64,000 nucleotides of DNA. Origin: Gilvimarinus sp. 2_MG-2023 (GTDB taxonomy: Bacteria > Pseudomonadota > Gammaproteobacteria > Pseudomonadales > Cellvibrionaceae). Both the position numbers and the translations under genes were made by a program. Within the stretch, counting starts at the first letter, position 1. Each line of letters starts with the position of its first letter. Under the pieces are notes generated by a model. It searched no databases, was not told where the DNA came from, and saw nothing but the letters and a program-made list of their open reading frames with translations. Below are positions 40,609-49,191 of the stretch, in pieces. The stretch is taken from positions 135,637 through 199,636 of the forward strand of contig NZ_JAUOQM010000044.1 of NCBI RefSeq assembly GCF_030547685.1, in the 5' to 3' direction.

Positions 40609-41988
40609 GTGGGAATCAAGCAGTTAAAAATCAATGTTAACGAGCTGACGGTGGGCATGTTTGTGTCCGGCCTGGATCGACCGTGGACGCAAAGCCCATT
40701 TCCTCTGCAAGGCTTCTATATCCGCGACATTGAGGAGCTGAAAAAGCTCAAAAGCTTGTGTAACCATGTTTATGTGGATGTGGTCAAAGGGCGCGCCCCA
40801 ATGGCTATCAACCTTAAAACGATGGGTACTGGGTCCTCGTCTCAGTCGGTGCACAAGCGTCCAGGCAGCCGGGCACCCCTGGCGCCTCAGATCCCCGTTA
40901 AGCCTATTAAAGTGAATCATCAGCATTATCCACCGGTGAAAGCCCTTCATCGCGAAGTTAAAAGCGCCAAACAACTGCATCAGAAAGTTTACATTGCAGT
41001 AGGTGAGATTCTGCAGAAGTTAGATTCTGAGCAGATGCACGACATGCCCATTGCTGAAACACGCAAGCTTGCCAGCGATATGGTCGACAGTGTGGTGCGC
41101 AATCCCGATGCATTAACTTGGCTCACTCGTGTGAAAGAAGCGGACGATTACACATACAGCCACGCTTTGCGGGCGTCGGTTTGGGCGATTTTATTTGGTC
41201 GTCATATCGGTATGGCGAAAAAAGATCTGGATATATTGGCACTGGGTGTCTTGTTAAAAGATGTGGGTAAAACACAGCTGCCACGCCGACTGCTGCTTAA
41301 GTCAGATTTGAATGAAAAAGAGCAGGAGGAGTATCAAAGCTTTGTGGAGTTGGGGGTGAATATTTTGCGCAACTCCCAAGGCGTTGAACCCAGAGTGATC
41401 AGTGTGGTTCGAACCCACTGTGAGCGCTTAGATGGCAGTGGATTTCCCAAGCAATTAGTGGGGGATAAAGTGCCTTTGCTCGGTAAAATCGCGGGCATTG
41501 TGACTTATTACGATACCGTAGTGACCCCGCGAGGCGCCACGGTGCCGACGGCGCCTTCTAGGGCGGTATCGCAATTGTACGATTTAAAAAATAGTCAGTT
41601 TCAAGAAGATTTAGTGGTGGAGTTTATCCGCGCTATTGGCCTTTACCCCACGGGTACCTTGGTGGAGTTGAACACCGGTGAGGTGGGTGTTGTGGTTGAG
41701 CAAAACTTTGAGCGGCGTCTAAAACCCTTGGTAATGGTTGTGCTGGATGCCATGAAGGAGCCGCTCGATAAGCATAAGTTGTTTGACTTGGCGGCAGACG
41801 ATCGTCGCAAACAACAGCTGATTGATGCCGGTAAAAAAACTTTGGATGAAGTCCAAAAAGTGGAAATAGTGCGCGATCTAGAGCCCGGCAGCTACGAGGT
41901 GGATATTTTAAAAATTCGCGATGATTATTTACTGGCCGGCGAGAAAAAAGGCATTAAAGGCTTTATCAGTCGCCTGACCAGTGTATAG
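40609..41988 (+). CDS. DUF3391 plus HD-GYP-like protein with degenerate active site
   Basis: 459 residues from a GTG start behind GAGAGG. The N-terminal DUF3391 domain (about residues 5-100) is the usual partner of a class of HD-GYP c-di-GMP phosphodiesterases. The HD-GYP domain (about 175-320) keeps H185, D218, H270 and E272. By eye it has lost four canonical metal ligands: the HD histidine is K217 (LLKDVGK), the His of the following helix is F245, the second His of HHE is C271, and the Asp of the DxYDA motif is T299. The GYP tripeptide reads GFP (278-280). Catalysis is therefore doubtful, and a binding or scaffold role is more likely. It converges with psd 7 nt away. Confidence 0.82.
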   Translation: MGIKQLKINVNELTVGMFVSGLDRPWTQSPFPLQGFYIRDIEELKKLKSLCNHVYVDVVKGRAPMAINLKTMGTGSSSQSVHKRPGSRAPLAPQIPVKPIKVNHQHYPPVKALHREVKSAKQLHQKVYIAVGEILQKLDSEQMHDMPIAETRKLASDMVDSVVRNPDALTWLTRVKEADDYTYSHALRASVWAILFGRHIGMAKKDLDILALGVLLKDVGKTQLPRRLLLKSDLNEKEQEEYQSFVELGVNILRNSQGVEPRVISVVRTHCERLDGSGFPKQLVGDKVPLLGKIAGIVTYYDTVVTPRGATVPTAPSRAVSQLYDLKNSQFQEDLVVEFIRAIGLYPTGTLVELNTGEVGVVVEQNFERRLKPLVMVVLDAMKEPLDKHKLFDLAADDRRKQQLIDAGKKTLDEVQKVEIVRDLEPGSYEVDILKIRDDYLLAGEKKGIKGFISRLTSV

Positions 41989-41995
41989 GTCGCGT

Positions 41996-42853
41996 TTATC
42001 GAACGCGCCCTAGCTTCTCTCCCATTACCGTTGCCGAACCGGCTTCGAGTGCGGCTTCCCAGTCGACGCAATCTTTACCGAACAGCACAATAGCGGTCGA
42101 GCCCAATTTAAAACGGCCCATCTCTTCGCCCTTATTCAGTTGAACCCCACTTAAGGCGGCATCGCCGTAATGGCTGGTGCTCACACGGCGGCGCAGAGGC
42201 GCTTGCGTACCGGCCCACACGGTTTCAATGCCCGCAACAATCATGGCACCCACCAAAATTAAAGCCATGGGCCCGGCATCGGTATCAAACAGGCATACGA
42301 CGCGCTCATTGCGTGCAAATAGCCGCGGTACGGTGGCGGCAGTAGCTTCGTTGACAGAAAATAACTCTCCCGGCACGGTAATCATTTGCCGCAACTTGCC
42401 CCCTAGAGGCATATGCACGCGGTGATAGTCACGGGGCGAAAGATAAATAGTGGCAAACTTGCCCTGATCAAACTGAGCGGCTAAGGCTTCGCTACCACCG
42501 AGCAGTTCGAGTGTGCTGTACATCTGGCCCTTGGCCTGGAAAATACGACCGTCTTGTATGTCACCTAATTGACTGACACTGCCGTCGGCAGGAAAGACGA
42601 TACTGTTCGTATCGGCATCGATCGGGCGGGCATCGGCCTTGAGTGCGCGGGTGAAAAAATGGTTAAAATTTTCGTATTCATTGAGCTGTTCGATTTGTGC
42701 CTGCGACATATCCACGTTATAGCGCTTGGCAAATAATTTAATTAACAGGTTTTTGAGTCCCGGCAGGCGACATTCGGCCAACTTGCCCACTAAGCGAGAA
42801 AGCAAGTGTTGCGGGGTCAGGTACTGCATAATAATAAACAATGTATCTTTCAT
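41996..42853 (-). CDS. psd: Phosphatidylserine decarboxylase proenzyme
   Basis: 285 residues. Makes phosphatidylethanolamine from phosphatidylserine in the inner membrane. Self-cleavage at Ser252 in the LGST motif (residues 250-253) generates the pyruvoyl group. The cleavage triad members appear as D90 (FPADGSV) and H147 (YHRVHMP). Length and order are standard. Confidence 0.95.
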   Translation of the reverse strand: MKDTLFIIMQYLTPQHLLSRLVGKLAECRLPGLKNLLIKLFAKRYNVDMSQAQIEQLNEYENFNHFFTRALKADARPIDADTNSIVFPADGSVSQLGDIQDGRIFQAKGQMYSTLELLGGSEALAAQFDQGKFATIYLSPRDYHRVHMPLGGKLRQMITVPGELFSVNEATAATVPRLFARNERVVCLFDTDAGPMALILVGAMIVAGIETVWAGTQAPLRRRVSTSHYGDAALSGVQLNKGEEMGRFKLGSTAIVLFGKDCVDWEAALEAGSATVMGEKLGRVR

Positions 42854-42959
42854 AAAATTCCTGTCGTTGCCAGGCCCGGTATAGATTGCCGGTACGCCAT
42901 TGGGCGCAAGCGAGCGGGCTGCTAGAATACGTACTTTCCAGTAATGAGTTGGGGGCGAT

Positions 42960-43607
42960 GTGCTGCGAGTTCAAATTATACCGGTTACCCATTACCAACA
43001 AAACTGTAGTTTGGTTTGGTGTGAGCAAAGTCGTGAAGCGGCGCTGGTTGATCCTGGTGGCGAGGCTCAAAAATTGATTGATGCTGTTGAACGCTCCGGT
43101 CTCAGATTAACAAAGGTTTTACTCACTCACGGCCATATGGATCATGTGGGGGCGGCTACCGAGGTGGCCCGAGCGTTTGAAGTGCCGATTATCGGGCCCC
43201 ACAAGGAAGAGTTATTTTGGCTGGGTATGCTGGATCAGCAAGCGCAAATGATGGGGTTCGAGCCCTGTGAGGCGGTGCACCCCGATCAGTGGCTCGCCGA
43301 TGGCGATACCGTAACCTTAGGGCAGCATCAGTTACAAGTAAGGCACTGCCCCGGGCATACCCCCGGCCATGTAGTGTTTGTCGACTGCGCGGCTAAAATT
43401 GCCTTTGTGGGCGACGTTTTGTTTAAAGGCTCAGTGGGCCGCACTGACTTTCCGCGCGGTGATCAAGCCCAATTAGTGCAGGCGATTACCACTAAGCTTT
43501 GGCCTCTGGGGGACGACATTCAATTTGTGCCCGGCCACGGCCCGGTTTCTACCTTCGGCGCCGAGCGCGCCAGCAACCCTTTTGTGGCGGATAAGAATTT
43601 TGGCTAA
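42960..43607 (+). CDS. Metallo-beta-lactamase-fold hydrolase, glyoxalase II-like (YcbL type)
   Basis: 215 residues from a GTG start with a G-rich ribosome site. The metal motif THGHMDH is at 56-62, with further ligands in HCPGHTPGHVVF, FVGDVLFKG and VPGHG. The short length without the C-terminal domain of glyoxalase II fits the YcbL subgroup of thioester hydrolases. The substrate is not known. Its stop overlaps the start region of the next gene. Confidence 0.88.
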   Translation: MLRVQIIPVTHYQQNCSLVWCEQSREAALVDPGGEAQKLIDAVERSGLRLTKVLLTHGHMDHVGAATEVARAFEVPIIGPHKEELFWLGMLDQQAQMMGFEPCEAVHPDQWLADGDTVTLGQHQLQVRHCPGHTPGHVVFVDCAAKIAFVGDVLFKGSVGRTDFPRGDQAQLVQAITTKLWPLGDDIQFVPGHGPVSTFGAERASNPFVADKNFG

Positions 43608-44316
43608 TGCGTTCCCCTGGCCACTGCAGTATCGTTATTCGACGCGCCGCAAAACCCTCGCTATCGAAGTGCGTGAAGGGCGTGTATTGGTGCGTGCTCC
43701 ACAAGGCTACCCGCGCGTACTTTTAGATCGTGCGATCAGTGCAAGGGTAGACTGGATCACATCAAAGGTGCAGGCGCAAAGTGCACGTATTGCCACCCGG
43801 CCACGCTATCGCTATACCTGTGGTGAGGTGCTGCCTTATTTAGGCGGTAAGCTTACCCTGAAGGTTGTTGCCGGCGTTAAACTCGGTGCCTGCCGTGAGG
43901 GGGCGGCGCTACACATAACCACCAGTGCGCGCTCTCGCAAGCCTGTCGAGATACAAGTCTATGAGCAAGTGACGGGCTGGTATCGCGAGCAAGCTCAGAC
44001 ACTGCTCAGTCAAAAAACCCAACAACTCAGTGCTAAGCTAGGGAAAAACTGTCGATCAGTAAAAGTGCGTGCCACGCGCTCCAAGTGGGGCCACTGTACC
44101 CGCACGGGGGATATTCAGTACAACTGGCAAATACTGCTGGCTCCTGAGTCTGTGGTGGATTATCTTGTAGCTCACGAAGTTAGTCACTTGCGCCACCAGC
44201 ATCACGGAGCCGCATTTTGGCGACAAGTGGCCAGCCTCTATCCTGGGTACGATGTACACCAGCGGTGGTTGCGAGAACATGGCCACACCCTCTCTTTGCC
44301 CCAACCGGAGTCATGA
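43600..44316 (+). CDS. YgjP-like zinc metallopeptidase (M48/SprT-like, DUF45)
   Basis: About 238 residues. The C-terminal zinc site is AHEVSHLRHQHHGAAFW (HExxH plus a downstream His), and RSKWGHCTRTGDIQYNW just before it is the family's signature. The N-terminal half has a repeating RRKTLAIEVREGRVLVRAP motif. No ATG is available; the TTG at 43600 overlapping the MBL stop is chosen, but starts at TTG 43582 or GTG 43525 cannot be excluded. It is translationally coupled to its upstream neighbour, and the TGA lies just before the DUF2750 gene start. Confidence 0.82.
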   Translation: MANAFPWPLQYRYSTRRKTLAIEVREGRVLVRAPQGYPRVLLDRAISARVDWITSKVQAQSARIATRPRYRYTCGEVLPYLGGKLTLKVVAGVKLGACREGAALHITTSARSRKPVEIQVYEQVTGWYREQAQTLLSQKTQQLSAKLGKNCRSVKVRATRSKWGHCTRTGDIQYNWQILLAPESVVDYLVAHEVSHLRHQHHGAAFWRQVASLYPGYDVHQRWLREHGHTLSLPQPES

Positions 44317-44318
44317 TT

Positions 44319-44681
44319 ATGGAACCTCTAAGCGACGATTTTGAAGAAAATGCCGACCGGCTTATTGTCGAGAGTATTGAATCGGGTTGTGTGTGGGGGC
44401 TAGAAGGGCCTGATGGGTGGGCACTGTGCGATTCTGATCGGTATCAAGATACCGATGTCATGCCTCTGTGGTCCGACCGCGATTTGGCCGCCGCTGTGTG
44501 TGTAGACGAATGGAAAATTTATAAACCAGTGGCCATTGCCTTAGAAGAGCTGCTGGAAGAGTGGCTGCCTGGCATGCACGACGATGTATTGTTAGTGGGG
44601 CTAAACTGGACCACTGAGCTCGAGGGCGATGAGTGGGAGCCGTTGGATTTACTGGCGGAATTTGAGGCCGAATTACAATAA
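44319..44681 (+). CDS. DUF2750 family protein
   Basis: 120 residues, strongly acidic, matching the DUF2750 pattern: VWGLEGPDGWALCDSD, MPLWSDRDLAAAVC, and a leucine/glutamate-rich helix followed by LLVGLNW. The function of the family is unknown. ATG 44319 is preferred to ATG 44313 because GGAG at 44307-44310 is 8 nt upstream of the former but only 2 nt from the latter. It is read from the same run as the MBL hydrolase and YgjP-like genes. Confidence 0.75.
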   Translation: MEPLSDDFEENADRLIVESIESGCVWGLEGPDGWALCDSDRYQDTDVMPLWSDRDLAAAVCVDEWKIYKPVAIALEELLEEWLPGMHDDVLLVGLNWTTELEGDEWEPLDLLAEFEAELQ

Positions 44682-44685
44682 GGCG

Positions 44686-45021
44686 TTAGCCGGCGCTATT
44701 GGTCAGCTCGTCGAGACCAAATAAATAATCGTGCAGAATATCCACTTGATTGTCAGCCACATAGCGCTCGAGTTGTTCAAGTTCAGTGAACGCCGGGGTA
44801 ATCGCGCAGTCGGGATCGCCGGTAAAATCGGCCTTGGTCATAACCACCACCCGCGCGGGAGCGGCCGTTTCCGATGCAGGACTTAATAGTAGCTGTAACA
44901 CCTTAAACTTGAAGTCCAAGCAAAAGCGCATCAGGTTAGGGTAGATCGATTCCTGTCGATTGTTAAAGCGTATTTCCCTGCTGCCAAGCAACGCTTGGCT
45001 AAGTGTACGGTGGTCAGGCAT
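44686..45021 (-). CDS. Conserved-looking hypothetical protein of 111 residues
   Basis: No family was recognised. The protein starts MPDHRTLSQALLG and has an Arg-rich N-terminal third, a hydrophobic strand FKVLQLLLS, and an acidic C-terminus with LEQLERYVADNQVDIL. There is no signal peptide, membrane helix or metal motif. It ends 4 nt from the convergent DUF2750 gene. A perfect CRP-type palindrome lies 72-87 nt upstream of its ATG, so its expression may depend on cAMP-CRP/Vfr. Confidence 0.6.
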   Translation of the reverse strand: MPDHRTLSQALLGSREIRFNNRQESIYPNLMRFCLDFKFKVLQLLLSPASETAAPARVVVMTKADFTGDPDCAITPAFTELEQLERYVADNQVDILHDYLFGLDELTNSAG

Positions 45022-45419
45022 AAAAGCTCATGGGCCAGTGGTGAAGGTTTTAAACATGGCCGTGATTAGATCACAGGCGCTACGGGTTAAAATGTGATTT
45101 CTGTCACAAAGTGCCGGGCGGTTATGATCAATCGCTATGACTACAGAGTTGGTATCGCACAAAATTGACACATTTGGCTCGTATTTGGTTTTGTGTGCAG
45201 AGATCGTCGAAAATCTGCCGTTCCTTAAGCAATTGTCGGCGAGCAGTATGTCCTATAGCATAGCGAGCAATAGAGATTAGAAGATTGGCTAGGTTAAGCC
45301 GTTAGCTGTACCTCGCCTTTAGCCTGCAGCCTTTGCAATAATAAGTAGCGTTGATCCCACTTGGCACCGCTAAAGACTGATTTCCGAGCCTTAGCGCCGG
45401 ATGTACCACAGGAACTATT
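45022..45419. other. Interval between the orphan gene and parC
   Basis: 398 nt holding the CRP-type site (45093-45108), a TATGAT box at 45123-45128 and a weak 47-codon plus-strand frame (45137-45280, starting MTTELVSHKI) without a ribosome site. The remainder up to the parC site AGGA shows nothing else. Confidence 0.5.
45093..45108. promoter_or_regulatory. Perfect CRP/Vfr-type binding site
   Basis: TGTGA-N6-TCACA (TGTGATTTCTGTCACA) with A-rich flanks (AAAA before, AAAG after) matches both half-sites of the CRP consensus. It lies 72 nt upstream of the minus-strand gene at 44686-45021 and over 300 nt upstream of parC. Confidence 0.65.
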
Positions 45420-47678
45420 ATGTCTGAACATACGACATTTGCCGAAGCGGAAGAGTTTATTTCGCTCAAAGAATACGCCGAAAAGGCGTATCTCGACTAT
45501 TCCATGTACGTTATTCTCGACCGGGCGTTGCCACATATTGGCGATGGCCTGAAGCCAGTGCAGCGTCGAATCGTTTACGCCATGAGTGAGCTGGGCTTAA
45601 AGTCCACCGCTAAATACAAAAAATCAGCGCGTACCGTGGGTGATGTGATCGGTAAGTTTCACCCGCACGGCGACTCGGCCGCCTATGAGGCCATGGTGAT
45701 CATGGCGCAGCCGTTTTCTTATCGCTACCCATTGGTGGATGGCCAAGGTAACTGGGGTTCGCCCGACGATCCTAAATCATTTGCCGCCATGCGCTACACC
45801 GAATCTAAGCTGGCGCGCTACGCCGAAGTACTACTAGAAGAGCTGGGGCAGGGTACCGTTGATTGGCAGCCCAATTTCGATGGCACCATGGATGAGCCTG
45901 AGGTCTTCCCCGCTCGAGTTCCCAATGTCTTATTAAACGGTACCACCGGTATTGCGGTGGGTATGGCCACCGATATCCCACCTCATAATTTGCGCGAAGT
46001 GGTCGAAGCCTGTATTCATCTGCTCGACAATCCGAAGGCAACCTTGGAAGAGTTGTGTGAATTTGTGCAGGGGCCGGATATGCCCACCGATGCGGAAATC
46101 ATTACTCCGCGTGCCGATATTGTCGGGTTATACAAAACCGGTCGCGGCAGCCTAAAAATGCGCGCCTTGTGGAACTTCGAAAAAGAGACTGGCGATATTG
46201 TCGTTACCGCACTGCCGCATCAGGTTAGTGGCGCCAAGATTTTGGAACAAATTGCCGCCCAAATGCAGAATAAAAAACTGCCGATGGTTGCCGACTTACG
46301 CGATGAATCCGATCACGAAAATCCCACGCGGCTTATCATAACTCCACGCTCCAATCGAGTTGATAACGAACAACTTATGCAGCACTTGTTCGCCACTACG
46401 GATTTGGAAAAGTCCTACCGCGTCAATATGAATATGATTGGTATTGACGGCAAACCAGCGGTCAAAAGCTTGCAGAAAATATTGAGCGAATGGTTGAGCT
46501 TTCGCACAGTGACCACTCGCCGCCGGCTACAGTATCGTTTGCAAAAGGTGGAAGAGCGATTGCTGCGCCTCGCTGCATTGATGATCGTCTATCTCAATGT
46601 GGATGAGGTGATTCGCATTATCCGCGAAGAAGAGCACCCTAAACCGGTGTTGATGGAGCGTTTTAATCTGGTTGAAATGCAAGCGGAATATATTTTGGAA
46701 ACCAAACTGCGTCAGTTGGCGCGTCTGGAAGAAATAAAAATCCGTGAAGAACAAGAAAAACTGGAAAAAGAACGCGACAACCTCAATAAAATTCTCGGCT
46801 CAGCAGCTCGGTTAAAAACCTTAGTGCGTAAAGAATTAACGCAAGTTGCAAAAGATTACGGCGATGACCGCCGCTCGCCGATTGTGGCCCGCGCTGAGTC
46901 GCAAGCGTTTAACGAGGCCGACTTAATCAGTGTCGATCCGATCACGGTGGTGTTGTCTGACAAAGGGTGGATTCGCGCTGCTAAAGGCCACGATATTGAT
47001 CCGACTGCGCTAAATTATAAGGCGGGGGATTCGTTTAAGCTGGCGGTGCCGGGGAAATCCAACCAGTCGGTTATTTTGCTCGACTCCACCGGACGCAGTT
47101 ACGCCATTGCCGCCCACACTCTGCCTTCCGCGCGCGGGCAGGGCGAACCGGTTAGCGGCAAACTCAACCCCCCCAACGGTGCTACCTTTGATGGCTTGCT
47201 GATGGGGGCAGACGATCAAAGTGTGTTGCTTGCCAGTGACGCCGGTTATGGTTTTGTCACCTCAATGGCGGATCTATACAGTAAAAACAAAGCGGGTAAA
47301 AACGCGTTGACCTTGCCCAAGGGCAGTAAAGTACTGCCGCCGGTTGTTGTCGCAGACCCGGAAAATAGCTGGGTGGCGGCCGTGAGCAACGAAGGGCGCT
47401 TGTTGGTGTTTGCTATAGCCGAGCTCCCCCGGCTGGCGCGCGGTAAAGGCAATAAAATTATTAATATCTCGGCCGCGCGGGTGCAGTCTCGCGAAGAGTT
47501 TGCCGTTGCGATAGTCGCCTTTGGCGTGCAGGATTCGCTTACGGTGTATTCCGGCAAACGGCACTTAACATTGAAGCCGACCGATCTTGAGCACTACCGC
47601 GGAGAGAGAGGGCGTCGCGGTAATAAACTTCCGCGTGGCTTTCAAAAAGTGGATAAACTCAATATAGCGGAAAAATAA
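45420..47678 (+). CDS. parC: DNA topoisomerase IV subunit A
   Basis: 752 residues. With ParE (not in the window) it decatenates daughter chromosomes. The catalytic tyrosine is Y126 in AAMRYTESK. The quinolone-resistance region reads [12 protein letters not shown] with S86 and E90, the susceptible residues. The C-terminal beta-pinwheel is present. AGGA precedes the ATG. The spacing to the PilZ gene is 13 nt, so the downstream run may be co-transcribed. Confidence 0.95.
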   Translation: MSEHTTFAEAEEFISLKEYAEKAYLDYSMYVILDRALPHIGDGLKPVQRRIVYAMSELGLKSTAKYKKSARTVGDVIGKFHPHGDSAAYEAMVIMAQPFSYRYPLVDGQGNWGSPDDPKSFAAMRYTESKLARYAEVLLEELGQGTVDWQPNFDGTMDEPEVFPARVPNVLLNGTTGIAVGMATDIPPHNLREVVEACIHLLDNPKATLEELCEFVQGPDMPTDAEIITPRADIVGLYKTGRGSLKMRALWNFEKETGDIVVTALPHQVSGAKILEQIAAQMQNKKLPMVADLRDESDHENPTRLIITPRSNRVDNEQLMQHLFATTDLEKSYRVNMNMIGIDGKPAVKSLQKILSEWLSFRTVTTRRRLQYRLQKVEERLLRLAALMIVYLNVDEVIRIIREEEHPKPVLMERFNLVEMQAEYILETKLRQLARLEEIKIREEQEKLEKERDNLNKILGSAARLKTLVRKELTQVAKDYGDDRRSPIVARAESQAFNEADLISVDPITVVLSDKGWIRAAKGHDIDPTALNYKAGDSFKLAVPGKSNQSVILLDSTGRSYAIAAHTLPSARGQGEPVSGKLNPPNGATFDGLLMGADDQSVLLASDAGYGFVTSMADLYSKNKAGKNALTLPKGSKVLPPVVVADPENSWVAAVSNEGRLLVFAIAELPRLARGKGNKIINISAARVQSREEFAVAIVAFGVQDSLTVYSGKRHLTLKPTDLEHYRGERGRRGNKLPRGFQKVDKLNIAEK

Positions 47679-47691
47679 TAAGGACGATGGC

Positions 47692-47955
47692 ATGAGTGAC
47701 AAACGCGAACACTTTCGAACCCCTATGGCTTGCCAAATAAAAATATGTCACGAGCAGTTGGGGGAAATGTTGGTTAAAACGCGCGATATTTCCGATGGGG
47801 GTGTCTTTGTCATTCTGGATCCGGAGAAGGCGCCGCCGATTGGTGATCTCGTGACAGGCCAAATACAAGGCCTAATGGATGACGCACCGATACTCGAAAT
47901 GGAAGTGGTCCGAGCCGAGTCCGGTGGTGTTGGTCTCAGGTTCACCCAAACATAG
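47692..47955 (+). CDS. Single-domain PilZ c-di-GMP receptor
   Basis: 87 residues consisting only of a PilZ domain. The two c-di-GMP motifs are intact: RxxxR as REHFR (residues 5-9) and DxSxxG as DISDGG (about residues 32-37). It should therefore bind c-di-GMP, unlike the motif-less PilZ protein of the pilus system. It is 13 nt after parC and 9 nt before the DUF4124 gene. Confidence 0.9.
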   Translation: MSDKREHFRTPMACQIKICHEQLGEMLVKTRDISDGGVFVILDPEKAPPIGDLVTGQIQGLMDDAPILEMEVVRAESGGVGLRFTQT

Positions 47956-47964
47956 GGCGATAAA

Positions 47965-49191
47965 ATGCCGAGGTTTCTCTGGGGGTGTTGTCTGTGGGTG
48001 GTGTGCTGGTCAGCTACGGCTCAAGTTTATATGTGGAAAGACGACTCGGGTAAAGTGCATTACTCCGATCAACGCAGAGTCGATAATGCCGAAGCCACGC
48101 AGATAGATATCGGCACTATGCCGCCGCCTCGGGTCATTAGTGCACAAGTGCCAATGCCTTTTGATCGCAACGTCGCCCCATTATTGCTAGATAATTTTTA
48201 TTATTCAACCGATGTAAGTGCCGCTGAAAAAGAGCTGATTACTTATTATTTTGGCGGCGACTGTGTCTCTCCCACCTCGCAAGACTTTAACCAGTTGCGC
48301 ACCACCTATCCCAAAGTTCTACGCGATGAAAACAATCTGACGGCAGATGTATTTCGCACATTGCGAGTAAATGCCTATGGTAGTTTGTATCGCGCCGGAC
48401 ACTACAGTACGCCAGATTTAACAGACGTCGGGGCTGTGCTGCTGAGCGGTGAAATTATTGATCTGAATATCAACGCCTGTCGCAGCCAGTTACACGCCAG
48501 TGCCCACACCGGAGATTTGGAAAATTCTAACGCACATGAATTCGATTTATTAAATGCTTGGTTGAAGGTTCGCTGGACACTCTCAACCCCCGGCGAATCC
48601 GATCCCCTGATAACCGTAGCGACTGAAGGGATTGCTGCCACTCGCCTGCATCAGCGGTTAGACTTAACCGGCGCGGTGAGAGTGGCCTTTGAAATGGCCA
48701 CACAACATCTGTTGGCCCTCGATGATTTTCGGGCTCAGGTGGAAATTTCTGAGGTCACCAAGACTAGACCTGTAGGCTCTAATCAAGCTCCGGAAAAAAT
48801 TCCAACGCCTGCGCCCACCAATAACGAAAATGTATTGGCGGCCGAGCGCGATCTGTATCAGTTGGCATTGCTGCGCTCAAATTTTGCTCGGGTTTTGGCG
48901 GAGTTGAGTACGTTAAAGGTAGCGGTTACTGAATATTATCATTTGCGCGGTGTTATGCCGCTCACCATGGGTGTTTTGGGTTATGGTGCGCCCATAAACA
49001 GCCGCTATATTGATACTGCTCGGCTGCGTGCACCAGGTACGATTTACGTGGAGCTTGTTGAAGAGCACCTGCCTGGCAGTCATTTTGTCGAGCTTACCCC
49101 TGTCACCGAGGGCAGTTTTACTTTGATTGAATGGCAGTGCACCTCCAGTTTGCCTGAATCTATTACCCGTACACTTTGCCAACAACCTTAA
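47965..49191 (+). CDS. Exported DUF4124 protein with pilin-like C-terminal domain
   Basis: 408 residues. A short signal peptide (ends SATAQ) is followed by a DUF4124 segment, VYMWKDDSGKVHYSD (about residues 21-35). The middle (about 60-270) is not recognised; it has SGEIIDLNINACRSQ and LLNAWLKVRWTL. The last 110 residues resemble the globular part of a type IV pilin: LKVAVTEYYHLRGVMP, a RLRAPGTIYVEL strand, LTPVTEGSF and the ending IEWQC...LC, the disulfide-forming pair of major pilins. The N-terminal methylated helix of true pilins is absent. AGGG precedes the ATG. Its TAA overlaps the deacetylase ATG by one base. Confidence 0.7.
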   Translation: MPRFLWGCCLWVVCWSATAQVYMWKDDSGKVHYSDQRRVDNAEATQIDIGTMPPPRVISAQVPMPFDRNVAPLLLDNFYYSTDVSAAEKELITYYFGGDCVSPTSQDFNQLRTTYPKVLRDENNLTADVFRTLRVNAYGSLYRAGHYSTPDLTDVGAVLLSGEIIDLNINACRSQLHASAHTGDLENSNAHEFDLLNAWLKVRWTLSTPGESDPLITVATEGIAATRLHQRLDLTGAVRVAFEMATQHLLALDDFRAQVEISEVTKTRPVGSNQAPEKIPTPAPTNNENVLAAERDLYQLALLRSNFARVLAELSTLKVAVTEYYHLRGVMPLTMGVLGYGAPINSRYIDTARLRAPGTIYVELVEEHLPGSHFVELTPVTEGSFTLIEWQCTSSLPESITRTLCQQP

